Shown: one piece after another, positions 18,677-27,325 of the stretch
Numbering within the stretch: position 1 is the stretch's first letter
Layout: the number at the start of each line of letters is the position of its first letter
Source: JAJNBA01 sp035512775
GTDB lineage: Bacteria > Actinomycetota > UBA4738 > HRBIN12
Direction: 5' to 3'
Assembly (NCBI GenBank): GCA_035512775.1
Contig: DATKDI010000083.1
Location: 1 to 64,000, forward strand
Length of the DNA stretch: 64,000 bases
Position numbers and translations under genes: made by a program
The notes under the pieces: generated by a model
Database searches by the model: none
What the model was told of the DNA's origin: nothing
Seen by the model: only the letters and a program-made list of their open reading frames with translations

Positions 18677-18703
18677 GTGGCATCCCCCCATGTCCGATGC
18701 CAC
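18677..18703. promoter_or_regulatory. Inverted repeat, possible operator
   Basis: GTGGCATC (18677-18684) and GATGCCAC (18696-18703) are perfect 8-bp arms separated by 11 bases. The centre-to-centre distance of 19 bases is near two helical turns. It sits 30 bases upstream of the -35 box of the divergent regulator gene and about 110 bases upstream of mgsA. That is a fitting place for a dimeric regulator controlling both directions. Confidence 0.5.
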
Positions 18704-18733
18704 GACGAACCGCCCGAGGGCACCGCCCACGCC

Positions 18734-18762
18734 TTGACGAGGATGCCCACCCAGCATAGGTT
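18734..18762 (+). promoter_or_regulatory. Promoter of regulator-gmaS transcript
   Basis: TTGACG (18734-18739), 17 bases, TAGGTT (18757-18762): a good sigma70-type match. The expected transcript would start near 18769, about 50 bases before the GTG of the regulator, and would also carry gmaS. Confidence 0.6.
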
Positions 18763-18818
18763 CCCGCGCGTATGTTCGACTCGGACAATGCCTCGCTCTT
18801 GCCGATCGGAACGACCGG

Positions 18819-20732
18819 GTGGTGAGAGCGGCCGGGCACGAAGTCACCCAGTCACACGAGGGATCATCCGAAGAGCGCGGCCTCACGGCCCTCCGTCGGA
18901 TCACGGACGAACGCGCCTTCCTGTACCAGATCATCCAGACGATCGGTTCGGGGCCCGACCTCGACACGATCCTCCGCGGCGTGATCCACCCGGTCACCGA
19001 GGCCACAGCCTGTCACGCGTGCTTCGTCTACTTCGTCAAGGAGAACGCGCTCGAGCTCCGAGCGGCGTCGCCCATGTACGCCCACCTCGAGGGCCGCGTG
19101 GAGATCCCCATCGGCGAGGGGCTCACCGGTTGGGCCGTCCGTAGCCGCCGCTCGGCATTCATCGGTGAGCGTGCGCTCGAGGATCCTCGTGTTCGACGAG
19201 CCTACTTCCCGGAACTCGGTGATGAGCACTATCAATCGATCGCCACCGTTCCCGTCTTCGCCCGTTCCGGGGACGTGATCGGCGCGATCACGCTGCATGC
19301 CGAGGCCCCTCACGAGTTCGCTCGCGCCGACCTCGACTTCCTCGAGCACACCGCCTCTTTGATCGCGGGTGCCGTGGACAATGCGAGGATCTTCGAGGAG
19401 GCCAACGCACGGGTCGACCTCCTCAGCGACCTCTCTCGGCTCTCCCAGAAGATCGCCTCCGTTTCGGGCACGGAAGAGGTCCTGGTGGCCGTCACCGAGG
19501 GCACCGCCGGACTCCTCGATGCGGAAACGTGTGATCTGTACCTCGTCGATGCAGACGACCGACCGGTCCTTCGGGCGGCCAGTCCGAGACGATCTGCGGA
19601 TCGCACCTTCGAGGGACCGCACCTCGGATCCGTGCTCGCGTCGGTCGAGGCGAGCCTCTCGCCGGAGGAGTCCCGGCGGCTCGCGACCATCCTCTGGGGG
19701 GCGGACTCGGATGGGATCGCCCTCTTCGCTTCGATCGTCGCCGGGGACGAGCGACTCGGCCTGCTCGGGATCCGCCTGCGAGAACCGAGCCCGGACGCAC
19801 CGACGGCGCTGCTCGCGATCGCCGCCCACGCCGCCGTCGCCATCAAGCAGCACCAGGTGATCGATTCGCTCACCGAGAAGAACCTGCTCAGGGACTTCTT
19901 CCAGGCATTGACGAGGGCTGATGCGGATCCCGACACCGCCGCGGCTCTCGCCCGGCGGCTCGGTTGCGATGTCGAGGAACCCCATCTCGTCCTCTCGATC
20001 GTCCCGACGCCGCTCCCGTCCCGCCCAGCTGCTCGGACGCGCAGCAAGGCGTGGCAGGCGGAGCGGACCCCTTGGCGCGACGTCGCAGGCCGAGCTGCCT
20101 CGCGCATCGTGACCCGGTTCCCCCACACGCTCGTCGATCAGCGTGAGCGGTCGATCTGGGCGCTGGTCCCGATGCTCGATGGCCCATCTGAGACCACGGT
20201 GAACGTCCTTCGCGACATGCGTTGGGGTGAGCGCGTCGGCGACGGCCTTCTCGCCGTGGGCGTGTCGGATCCGTGCCGGGGGGTGGCGTCGTTCGCCCGC
20301 GGCTTCATGGAGGCGGAATCGGCCGCCGAGGTCGGGGCGCTGATCCGCGGTGCCCCCGGCGTGGCGACGTATGAGGACCTCGGACCGTATCGGTACGTGT
20401 TGTCCACCGACGAAGGCCTCCGTGACGGGCACCAGGAGCGCCTCCAACGACTCGTGGACTACGACCAGCGAAGAGGCACGGCCCTTCTGGACACGCTCGA
20501 GGGCTACCTCGACCATCGGGGGAGCGTCGTCGCCACCTCGAGGGCGCTTTACATCCATCCGAACACCCTCCGGCAGCGGCTCGACCGGATCGAGCGAGCC
20601 TCCGGTATCGACACGGATCGCGACGACTGGCTTTCCCTCGCGGTCGCCACCAAGATCGTGAAGCTCAGGACGATGCGACAGCGCCCGGTATCCACCGGGC
20701 ACCCGAGAGAGGAAGGGAGACGACACGGATGA
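18819..20732 (+). CDS. GAF-domain transcription regulator with PucR-type C-terminal HTH
   Basis: A 637-residue protein. Two GAF-like sensor regions (about residues 45-190 and 205-350) are followed by a middle segment and a PucR-type helix-turn-helix at about 560-615 (YLDHRGSVVATSRALYIHPNTLRQRLDRI). PucR-family proteins activate catabolic genes for purines, amines and similar nitrogen sources. The stop overlaps the gmaS start (ATGA) and the gene diverges from mgsA, so it is the likely regulator of the whole island; the ligand is unknown. The start codon is GTG, and a second GTG directly follows. Confidence 0.8.
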   Translation: MVRAAGHEVTQSHEGSSEERGLTALRRITDERAFLYQIIQTIGSGPDLDTILRGVIHPVTEATACHACFVYFVKENALELRAASPMYAHLEGRVEIPIGEGLTGWAVRSRRSAFIGERALEDPRVRRAYFPELGDEHYQSIATVPVFARSGDVIGAITLHAEAPHEFARADLDFLEHTASLIAGAVDNARIFEEANARVDLLSDLSRLSQKIASVSGTEEVLVAVTEGTAGLLDAETCDLYLVDADDRPVLRAASPRRSADRTFEGPHLGSVLASVEASLSPEESRRLATILWGADSDGIALFASIVAGDERLGLLGIRLREPSPDAPTALLAIAAHAAVAIKQHQVIDSLTEKNLLRDFFQALTRADADPDTAAALARRLGCDVEEPHLVLSIVPTPLPSRPAARTRSKAWQAERTPWRDVAGRAASRIVTRFPHTLVDQRERSIWALVPMLDGPSETTVNVLRDMRWGERVGDGLLAVGVSDPCRGVASFARGFMEAESAAEVGALIRGAPGVATYEDLGPYRYVLSTDEGLRDGHQERLQRLVDYDQRRGTALLDTLEGYLDHRGSVVATSRALYIHPNTLRQRLDRIERASGIDTDRDDWLSLAVATKIVKLRTMRQRPVSTGHPREEGRRHG

Positions 20733-22096
20733 ACGGCGGCCCGGGATCGGTCGAGGAGGTCCGCAAGCTGGTCGATGACATGGGGATCGAATTCATGTTC
20801 GCCCAGTTCGTCGAGATGTACGGCAAGCCGAACGCGAAGCTCGTACCCACCACCCATCTCGAAGACGTGTTCGCTGAGGGAGCCGGGTTCGCCGGCTTCG
20901 CGACCGGCGAGCTGGGACAGGGACCGCACGATCCCGACATCGCCGCCATGCCGGACCCCGCGAGCTTCACGCCGGTTCCATGGGAACCCACCCTCGCTCG
21001 TTTCGCGTGCGACATCTTCGTCGAAGGCGAACCGTGGCCGTACTGTCCTCGCACGATCCTGAAGCGGAACATGGCGTCCGCAGCGGAACGAGGCTTCGTC
21101 TTCAAGGTCGGCATGGAGCCGGAGTTCATCCTGACGCGCCTCCTCGAGAACGGCTCGATCGAGATCGCGGATCCACTCGATGTCCTGGACCGGCCCTGCT
21201 ACGACATGAAAGCGCTCACCCGCCAGTTCGACTTCATCGCCACCCTCTCGAGATACGAGTCGCAGCTCGGCTGGGACAACTACGCGAACGATCACGAGGA
21301 CGCGAATGGACAGTTCGAATCGAACTTCCGATATGCAGACGCCCTCACCACGTCCGATCGGATCATCTTCTTCCGCTACATGGTCCAGACGCTGGCGCAG
21401 CAGCGAGGCGTGCAAGCGACGTTCATGCCGAAGCCGTTCTCCCACCTCACCGGGAATGGCCTCCACATGCACATGAGCCTGTGGGATGAGGAGACTGACA
21501 CGAACCTCTTCGAGGACGAGAACGACCCGCGGGGTCTCGGGATCTCAGAGCTCGGCTATCACTTCCTCGGCGGGGTCCTCAAGCACGCCCAGGCATACAT
21601 CGGGGTGACGGCCTCCACCGTGAACTCCTACAAACGTCTGATCGTGGGGGCGCCCACGTCGGGTGCGACCTGGGCACCCGCCTACGTCGCGTACGGGCGG
21701 AACAACCGCACGCAGATGATCCGGACACCCGCACCGGGTCGCTTCGAGGACCGGACGATCGACGGCGCTGCGAACCCATACCTCGCCGCATCGGTCGTGC
21801 TGGCAGCCGGCCTCGACGGGATCGACAACAAGATCGATCCGGGTGATCCGAACGAAGGGAACATGTACGAAACTCCTGTCGACGAACTCCAGCGCCGAGG
21901 CATCCAGCTCCTGCCGGGGAACCTCCTGGACGCCGTTCGGAACCTCCGGCAGGACGAGGTGCTCCGCGAGGCTCTCGGCGCGGTCCCGGGTGGCCACTAC
22001 ATCGACTACTACTGCGACGTGAAGGAGCGTGAGTGGAAGGACTACCACGACCACGTGAGCGACTGGGAGGTCACGAAGTACTTGTCACTGTTCTGA
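20729..22096 (+). CDS. gmaS: Gamma-glutamylmethylamide synthetase-like (glutamine synthetase family)
   Basis: A 455-residue glutamine-synthetase-fold ligase. NDHEDANGQFE, ATFMPKPFSHLTGNGLHMHMS and the AYGRNNRTQMIR segment give the metal, glutamate and ATP sites. This is the GlnT/GmaS branch, not GlnA: it lacks the adenylylation-loop tyrosine segment and has the GmaS-type MPKPFSHLTGNG. It should join methylamine to glutamate using ATP. AGGAAGGGAG lies upstream and the ATG overlaps the regulator stop. An ordinary ammonia-using GS cannot be excluded from sequence alone. Confidence 0.8.
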   Translation: MNGGPGSVEEVRKLVDDMGIEFMFAQFVEMYGKPNAKLVPTTHLEDVFAEGAGFAGFATGELGQGPHDPDIAAMPDPASFTPVPWEPTLARFACDIFVEGEPWPYCPRTILKRNMASAAERGFVFKVGMEPEFILTRLLENGSIEIADPLDVLDRPCYDMKALTRQFDFIATLSRYESQLGWDNYANDHEDANGQFESNFRYADALTTSDRIIFFRYMVQTLAQQRGVQATFMPKPFSHLTGNGLHMHMSLWDEETDTNLFEDENDPRGLGISELGYHFLGGVLKHAQAYIGVTASTVNSYKRLIVGAPTSGATWAPAYVAYGRNNRTQMIRTPAPGRFEDRTIDGAANPYLAASVVLAAGLDGIDNKIDPGDPNEGNMYETPVDELQRRGIQLLPGNLLDAVRNLRQDEVLREALGAVPGGHYIDYYCDVKEREWKDYHDHVSDWEVTKYLSLF

Positions 22097-22161
22097 CCAG
22101 GGGCGGCGGGATCCTGCCGTCGGGGGTTCCCACCGGACGTTGCCGGATCGGGATCCGGTAG

Positions 22162-23808
22162 ATGGACAACGGGCACGCGGTCACCGCGCTGGTCGCCGAT
22201 CTCACACTCCAGGTCGCCCTGGTGCTCTGCGCCGCCCGGCTGGGCGGCGAGATCGCGGAGCGGTGGCTCAAGCAGCCGGCCGTCTTGGGTGAGCTCGTCT
22301 CCGGGATCCTGATCGGCCCGTTCGCGCTCGGCGGGTTCGAGCTGCCGGGCATCGGTCAGTTGTTCGAGCTTCAGAACGGCCCGATCGCCGTCTCGAACGA
22401 GTTGTATGCGCTCGCGCAGCTCGGATCCGTCATCCTCCTGTTCGTCGCCGGTCTGGAGACCGACATCAAGATGTTCCTGCGGTTCGGCCTGAGCGCGGTC
22501 GTCGTGGCCGTGGGCGGCGTCATCCTGCCCTTCGTCCTGGGTGCCGGAGGGGCGGTGGCCGTCGGGCTGGCCGAGAGCCTCAGTGACCCCCACGCGCTGT
22601 TCATGGGAGCGATCCTGACCGCGACGAGCGTCGGGATCACCGCGCGGGTCCTCGGCGATATGGGGAAGCTGGACACGCCCGAGGGCGTCACGATCCTGGG
22701 CGCCGCAGTGATCGACGACGTCCTCGGGATCCTCGCGCTGGCCGTTGTCATCGGTCTCGCCAGCGGGGAAGCCACCTCCGGTGTCCAACTCAGCATGACC
22801 GCCGGGAAGGCGCTCGGGGCCTGGCTCCTCCTGACCGCGGCCTTCCTGGCGTTCGCGACGCTGATCAGCCGCTTCGCGACCTTCCTCAGGGTCGAGGGAG
22901 CTGGTTTGGCGATCGCGCTCTCGGCCGGCTTGATCGGGGCCTACCTCGCGGATCTGGCGGGGCTCGCATTGATCATCGGGGCGTACTCGGCGGGGCTCGC
23001 GCTCTCGCAGACCCACCTGAAGACCCAGCTCGAGAAGGAGATCCGCATCGTCTACAACGTTTTCGTTCCGATCTTCTTCGTGATCACGGGGATGCTCGTG
23101 GACCTCCGGGTGATGGGTGCGGCGCTCGGCGTCGGCCTCGTACTGACGGCACTCGCCAGCGTCGGCAAGATCGTCGGATCCGGCGGCGCTGCCCTGGTGA
23201 CCGGATTCAACGGTCGCGGCGCCTTCCGCGTGGGCATCGGGATGCTCCCCCGCGGGGAAGTGGCTCTGGTGATCGCTGGAGCGGGCCTGACTGCCGGTGT
23301 CGTCACGCAGCAGGTGTTCGCGGCGGCCGTCTTCGTGGCCGTGGGCACGACGGTGCTCGCCCCACCGATCCTCGTCTCCGCCTTCCGTGGAGGCGGAAGT
23401 GGGCTCCGGATCGCTGGAGGCCGCACCTCTTCCCGAGACGGGAGAGCCGCCTCACAGGAGCAGCCTGATCAGGAGTCACGGCGGTTCGTGTGGATGCTTC
23501 CCGACGACACGGCGAGCGTGCTCGTTCGCGCTCTCCACGCCCACTTGGTGAGTGAGGCCGGCTTCCAAGATCTGCTCGATGTCGGTGCCCCTCACACGGA
23601 GGTGGCTCAGTACCGGCGCGACGACCTCCTGGTGAGTGTCTGGACCCGAGACGAGGGCGAGGGCCGAGCGAACCTCCACGTGGAGGCGAGCGGTGCGGCG
23701 GATCCCGATCATGTCGTGCTGGACGCCATCCGTGGAGCCGTCCGAACCGCCGCGACGGAGTTGGCGAACTCCGTCGACCTCGACGGGTTCGGCGCGTCCG
23801 ACCGCTGA
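22162..23808 (+). CDS. CPA2-type cation/proton antiporter
   Basis: A 548-residue membrane protein with about 12 hydrophobic helices (residues 1-400), including LGELVSGILIGPFALGG and a helix with the paired acidic residues AAVIDDVLGILAL, typical of KefB/NhaA-like exchangers of the CPA2 family. The C-terminal 130 residues are cytosolic and not recognised. It stands between gmaS and amt on the same strand, 65 bases after gmaS. It may manage pH or K+/Na+ changes during amine uptake, which is inference. Confidence 0.82.
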   Translation: MDNGHAVTALVADLTLQVALVLCAARLGGEIAERWLKQPAVLGELVSGILIGPFALGGFELPGIGQLFELQNGPIAVSNELYALAQLGSVILLFVAGLETDIKMFLRFGLSAVVVAVGGVILPFVLGAGGAVAVGLAESLSDPHALFMGAILTATSVGITARVLGDMGKLDTPEGVTILGAAVIDDVLGILALAVVIGLASGEATSGVQLSMTAGKALGAWLLLTAAFLAFATLISRFATFLRVEGAGLAIALSAGLIGAYLADLAGLALIIGAYSAGLALSQTHLKTQLEKEIRIVYNVFVPIFFVITGMLVDLRVMGAALGVGLVLTALASVGKIVGSGGAALVTGFNGRGAFRVGIGMLPRGEVALVIAGAGLTAGVVTQQVFAAAVFVAVGTTVLAPPILVSAFRGGGSGLRIAGGRTSSRDGRAASQEQPDQESRRFVWMLPDDTASVLVRALHAHLVSEAGFQDLLDVGAPHTEVAQYRRDDLLVSVWTRDEGEGRANLHVEASGAADPDHVVLDAIRGAVRTAATELANSVDLDGFGASDR

Positions 23809-23895
23809 CCTCCGTCCCGAGGGACGCAGTGCGGAGCCCCCATAACAGGCGTGATCCCTTGTACGAAGACCACATGATCGGCGAGCGTGCCAGAT

Positions 23896-23924
23896 TTGAC
23901 TCCCCTCGGACCCCCGAATACTGT
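23896..23924 (+). promoter_or_regulatory. amt: Promoter of amt
   Basis: TTGACT (23896-23901), 17 bases, TACTGT (23919-23924) is a strong sigma70-type match 36 bases upstream of the amt GTG, whose ribosome site is GGGAGGGAGG at 23942-23951. It allows amt and the small genes after it to be expressed separately from gmaS. Confidence 0.65.
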
Positions 23925-23959
23925 CGCCGCGGAAGTTCTCAGGGGAGGGAGGTCCACAG

Positions 23960-25390
23960 GTGTTGGGCTCTGTTCTCGCGCAGACGGCCGAGGAGCTGGC
24001 CGAGCAGGTCTCGCTCGACAGCAGGATCATAGGAGAGCAGTTCTACTACTGGACCGTCGTGTTCATGTGGCTCATCCACGTGGGCTTCATGTCCTACGAA
24101 GCCGGCGCATCACGTCGCAAGAACGTGATGTCCATCGCTCTGAAGAACATCCTCACGATCGCGGTGGTCACTCCCGTGTTCTACTTCCTCGGCTGGTGGA
24201 TCTACGGCTGCTACCAGGAAGGCTTCCTCCCCTCATCGACGACGGACGAGTTCTACGGAGCGTTCTGTCAGTCCACGATCCCTTGGTCCGCGAACATGGG
24301 GCCGAACCTCGCCGACAACATCAGCGGCGTTTTCTGGGCGGCGTTCCTCCTGTTCTCGTGGACGACCGCATCGATCATGTCCGGAGCTCTCGTCGAGCGC
24401 GTCCGGTTATCCGCGTATCTCATCCTGGCCACGCTCCTCGGATCGGTCGTGTGGATCCTCGACGCGGCCTGGGGATGGAGCGCGGGTGGCTGGCTGGTGA
24501 TCCACTTCGGCTTCCACGACTCGATCGCGTCGGGGGTCGTTCACGGCGTCGCCGGCGCGTTCACGCTGGGCGTCCTGCTGAACCTCGGCCCAAGGATCGG
24601 TAAGTACGACCACGAGGGCAGGGCCCGGGCGTTCAAACCCCACAACCTGCACCTCACTCTGATGGGACTCATGCTGATCTTCACCGGGTTCTACGCCTTC
24701 TACGCGGCGTGCCTGGTCATCACGTCCACCGCGTTCCCGGGGTGGCTCAACATCTACCTGTCGCCGACGACGCTGTCGGCGATCACCTTCACGATCACGA
24801 TCGGGTTCGCCGGCGGCTTCACGGGCGGGTACTTCGCATCGAAAGGCGACCCGTTCTGGACGTTGTCCGGCGGATTGGCGGGCGTGATCTCCGTTTCGGC
24901 GGGCGCGGACGTCTATCATCCGGCGCTCGTCTACCTGCTGGCGATGTTCGGAGGCGCGTTCGCATGCTGGGTCGGCACGTTCATCGAAAAGCGCCTTCGC
25001 GTCGACGACGTGGTGGGAGCGGTGGCCGTGCACGGAGCGTGCGGGTTCTTGGGCATGCTCTACGTTGGCATCTTCGCCGCGGGGTATCCGACCGGCGTCG
25101 GCAACGGCGGCCTGGGCGTCGACTCATCCCTGCTCGGCCAGCTCGTAGGTATGGCTACGTTCTTCCCACTCGGCTTCATCCCCGGGTACGTCGGGGCCTG
25201 GCTGCTGAAGAAGTCCAACCTCCTGCGCGTGCCGCCCGAGGTGGAGCTGGAGGGCATGGACATCGCGGAGTTCCAGACCGACTTCTACCCGGAGTTCGAG
25301 CACCAGCCAGAACTCATCGAACTGCCCGACGGTACGACGGTGGAATCAGCGGGTGTACTCCTCGAGGCGTTCCGAGAGGTGAAGCGATGA
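23960..25390 (+). CDS. amt: Ammonium/methylammonium transporter, Amt family
   Basis: A 476-residue Amt channel with about 11 membrane helices. The paired pore histidines are present in IASGVVHGVAGA and VGAVAVHGACG. The N-terminus (about 30 residues before the first helix) and the acidic C-terminal tail (EFQTDFYPEFEHQPE) are longer than in E. coli AmtB. No GlnK/PII gene follows, which is the usual partner. Instead three very small membrane-protein genes follow at once. In this setting methylammonium is a likely substrate. Confidence 0.88.
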   Translation: MLGSVLAQTAEELAEQVSLDSRIIGEQFYYWTVVFMWLIHVGFMSYEAGASRRKNVMSIALKNILTIAVVTPVFYFLGWWIYGCYQEGFLPSSTTDEFYGAFCQSTIPWSANMGPNLADNISGVFWAAFLLFSWTTASIMSGALVERVRLSAYLILATLLGSVVWILDAAWGWSAGGWLVIHFGFHDSIASGVVHGVAGAFTLGVLLNLGPRIGKYDHEGRARAFKPHNLHLTLMGLMLIFTGFYAFYAACLVITSTAFPGWLNIYLSPTTLSAITFTITIGFAGGFTGGYFASKGDPFWTLSGGLAGVISVSAGADVYHPALVYLLAMFGGAFACWVGTFIEKRLRVDDVVGAVAVHGACGFLGMLYVGIFAAGYPTGVGNGGLGVDSSLLGQLVGMATFFPLGFIPGYVGAWLLKKSNLLRVPPEVELEGMDIAEFQTDFYPEFEHQPELIELPDGTTVESAGVLLEAFREVKR

Positions 25391-25400
25391 GGAGGCCGTC

Positions 25401-25535
25401 TTGATTGAGCTCATCCTGTCGGTCACGCTGATGTTCCTCGTCGTCGGGTTGGCGGCCCGCTGGGCGCTCCGCAATGGGCTTCGCGAGCGTTTCCGGGGCC
25501 GTCCGCTCGACGAGTTCTCGGGAAGGGGAGGCTGA
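25401..25535 (+). CDS. 44-residue single-helix membrane protein
   Basis: It starts at TTG 25401 with GGAGG 6 bases upstream, 10 bases after amt. The first 20 residues form one membrane helix (IELILSVTLMFLVVGLAARW) and an arginine-rich cytosolic tail follows (RNGLRERFRGRP). The stop overlaps the next ATG (TGATG), strong evidence for translation as part of an operon. Function is unknown; it may be a small subunit or regulator of Amt. Confidence 0.6.
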   Translation: MIELILSVTLMFLVVGLAARWALRNGLRERFRGRPLDEFSGRGG

Positions 25536-25762
25536 TGGATACGTTCCCGTACGACAGCTGGGAAGCGGCGGGCGCCGCCGCGAGGGAGTCGGGCGAGGGC
25601 TTCTTCACGTTCGGGCCGGGTGACAACTTCGCGACCGTGTTGTTGGTCGTCCTCATGATCGTCGTCACGGTGCTGGCGTTCGTCTTCTGGGTGCGCACGG
25701 AGGACCGGAAGCTGACGGAACAGGCCGAACGCCTTCGGGCGACGGCCGGCGAAGGGATGTGA
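25535..25762 (+). CDS. 75-residue single-helix membrane protein
   Basis: The ATG overlaps the stop of the preceding small gene. Residues 1-30 are acidic and aromatic, one membrane helix runs about 33-53 (FATVLLVVLMIVVTVLAFVFW), and the charged tail includes RTEDRKLTEQAERLRA. No family is recognised. It is the second of three tiny genes behind amt. Confidence 0.65.
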   Translation: MDTFPYDSWEAAGAAARESGEGFFTFGPGDNFATVLLVVLMIVVTVLAFVFWVRTEDRKLTEQAERLRATAGEGM

Positions 25763-25764
25763 CG

Positions 25765-25905
25765 ATGGCCGGCAAGCAGGTCGACTTCCCGGAGATGCAG
25801 AAGCACGTCAAGGGCCTGGACCTCTGGCTCTGGGTGATCTCGCTGGTGTGCATCGCGCTCGTGATACTCGCCATCTTCCTCGTCGATGGGCAGGGAGGGG
25901 TCTAA
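25765..25905 (+). CDS. 46-residue single-helix membrane protein
   Basis: ATG 25765 follows two bases after the previous stop. A charged N-terminus (residues 1-18) precedes one helix (DLWLWVISLVCIALVILAIFL) and a short tail. It overlaps the next gene by 20 bases. Together with the preceding two genes it makes a set of one-helix proteins directly linked to amt. Confidence 0.6.
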   Translation: MAGKQVDFPEMQKHVKGLDLWLWVISLVCIALVILAIFLVDGQGGV

Positions 25906-26287
25906 GGGAGGCGTCCGGCGCCTCCTCTCGGTTGACCTATTCCTGCTGTTCGCTGTCTTGGGGGTCTTCTTCCCCTGGGTCACGGGGCCAAGCATCTCCA
26001 GGTCGGGCCTCGACCAAGACGGCGTCGGCATCCTGGCGCTGGCGGCGAGCAGTTACCTGCTGGCGCGAGGTGGGGTCAGATGGGCCTGGATCCCGGCCGG
26101 CCTGGGGGCGGTGACCGCGATCAGAACGGTGCTCAACACACTGGACGCGCCGCCCCTTACCGTGGGACCTGGTCTGTGGATGAGCGTGATGGGTCTCGTT
26201 GTGGCCACCGTGTGGTTGCTCGGAGGGGAGTTGGCCCGGATCCGAGAGACGAGGACGCGTTCCATCGGCGATAAGCCCGCCGACTGA
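25886..26287 (+). CDS. 133-residue multi-helix membrane protein
   Basis: Four hydrophobic segments (about 15-33, 47-60, 66-82, 93-115) connected by short loops. No family is recognised. Start at ATG 25886 is inside the end of the 46-residue gene, suggesting coupling. It ends the plus-strand group that begins with amt. Confidence 0.6.
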   Translation: MGREGSKGGVRRLLSVDLFLLFAVLGVFFPWVTGPSISRSGLDQDGVGILALAASSYLLARGGVRWAWIPAGLGAVTAIRTVLNTLDAPPLTVGPGLWMSVMGLVVATVWLLGGELARIRETRTRSIGDKPAD

Positions 26288-26344
26288 AGGGACCGAACCT
26301 CCCTTCCTCAACGTATCTTCGTCACCATCATCCTCGCGCTCGCC

Positions 26345-26662
26345 GTGCTGTCATCTGGGCTCCTGTTCGTCGTCTACGTCGTCATGCACGAGGATCGCAT
26401 CCTCCGGCAGGCAGCGCAGCGGTTCCGGGAACTGGAGCTCGAAGGGATCGAGGACCTCAGGCTGGACCACGCGATGCCCGAGTTCGGACCGCGCCGCGGG
26501 ACGATCGTCCTGCCGGACGGGAAGGAAGTGGACCGCGACGAGCTCCTGCACCATGAGCTGGCGCGGCTGCGACGGTTCCAGGCCGACCGGTCGGGCCCGC
26601 GGCCGATGGCGCGCTCCTGGTTAGCCGATGTCGAGACGCCCTTCGGTCACGAAACGCTGTAG
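26345..26662 (+). CDS. 105-residue protein with N-terminal membrane anchor
   Basis: A GTG start gives an N-terminal helix (LSSGLLFVVYVVMH) followed by a charged soluble part rich in Glu and Arg. The helix continues upstream in frame without a better start, so the start is uncertain. No family is recognised. The end overlaps the convergent zinc-ribbon gene by 42 bases. Confidence 0.45.
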   Translation: MLSSGLLFVVYVVMHEDRILRQAAQRFRELELEGIEDLRLDHAMPEFGPRRGTIVLPDGKEVDRDELLHHELARLRRFQADRSGPRPMARSWLADVETPFGHETL

Positions 26663-26812
26663 CTGCTCGTCGGTCAACTCGCCCTGACAGGTGACACATA
26701 GCCGTCTCGACGCGCCTTCTCCGTCCTCGTGCTCTAGCCATGCCCGTGAGGACAGCACGCCCACCGCCTCTCGTCGCCGGCACCGCTCGCAAACCATCAT
26801 CGGCACGTCCAT
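26621..26812 (-). CDS. 63-residue zinc-ribbon protein
   Basis: Two Cys pairs (CERC at residues 8-11 and CVTC at about 39-42) are placed as in a zinc ribbon; the C-terminal part is helical. Such small proteins are often DNA- or protein-binding. No more can be said about its function. It converges with and overlaps the preceding gene, so one of the two may not be real. Confidence 0.5.
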   Translation of the reverse strand: MDVPMMVCERCRRREAVGVLSSRAWLEHEDGEGASRRLCVTCQGELTDEQLQRFVTEGRLDIG

Positions 26813-26953
26813 CGACCTCCACGACTCGAGCCAGCCCTCGGAGGAACGGCTCCATGTTCCCGAGAGGCTAGGGCGTCTGCACCTCGCTCTACAATGGGGG
26901 AAGCGCTACAGCTTCACGCATAGTTTGGGTGCACGTACGACACCCCGCCGCGC

Positions 26954-27280
26954 TCACCCCTCGTTGACCTCGGCCACTGCGCCGTCCGACGCACGCACGA
27001 GCACCGTCGCGACCCGGGCGGAGCCGCCATCAGGATCGGGGACAGACAGAGAGACGGCCCAGTACGGGGCCGAACGGAAACCCTGACGGACCAATCGGAC
27101 CCGGACCACCTCGGGCTCGAAGTCGACATGGGCGTGGGCGATCTCCACCGCCTGCTCCTTGGGAACCGACACCGAGCGATCAGAACTCAGCGCACCGGTC
27201 GCCGCGACGACGGTCAGCACGGCGCCGAGCGCGATCATCACCTTCGTCGCCCTGGAGAGCGAAGAAAAGGGGTTCCTCAC
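26954..27280 (-). CDS. 108-residue exported or anchored protein
   Basis: An N-terminal charged stretch and one hydrophobic helix (VMIALGAVLTVVAATGALS) suggest a signal anchor. The outer part, with PKEQAVEIAHAHVDF and a strand-rich remainder, resembles a PepSY-like unit, which is tentative. Confidence 0.5.
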   Translation of the reverse strand: MRNPFSSLSRATKVMIALGAVLTVVAATGALSSDRSVSVPKEQAVEIAHAHVDFEPEVVRVRLVRQGFRSAPYWAVSLSVPDPDGGSARVATVLVRASDGAVAEVNEG

Positions 27281-27325
27281 GCGTTCACCTCTCGGCGCTT
27301 CCGCCTTCGCATCCGGGCCTGGAGT

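Noticed and set aside
22097..22161. Possible terminator after gmaS (GGCGGGATCCTGCCG)
   Set aside because: Arms are short and imperfect and no T-run follows, so no terminator is claimed.
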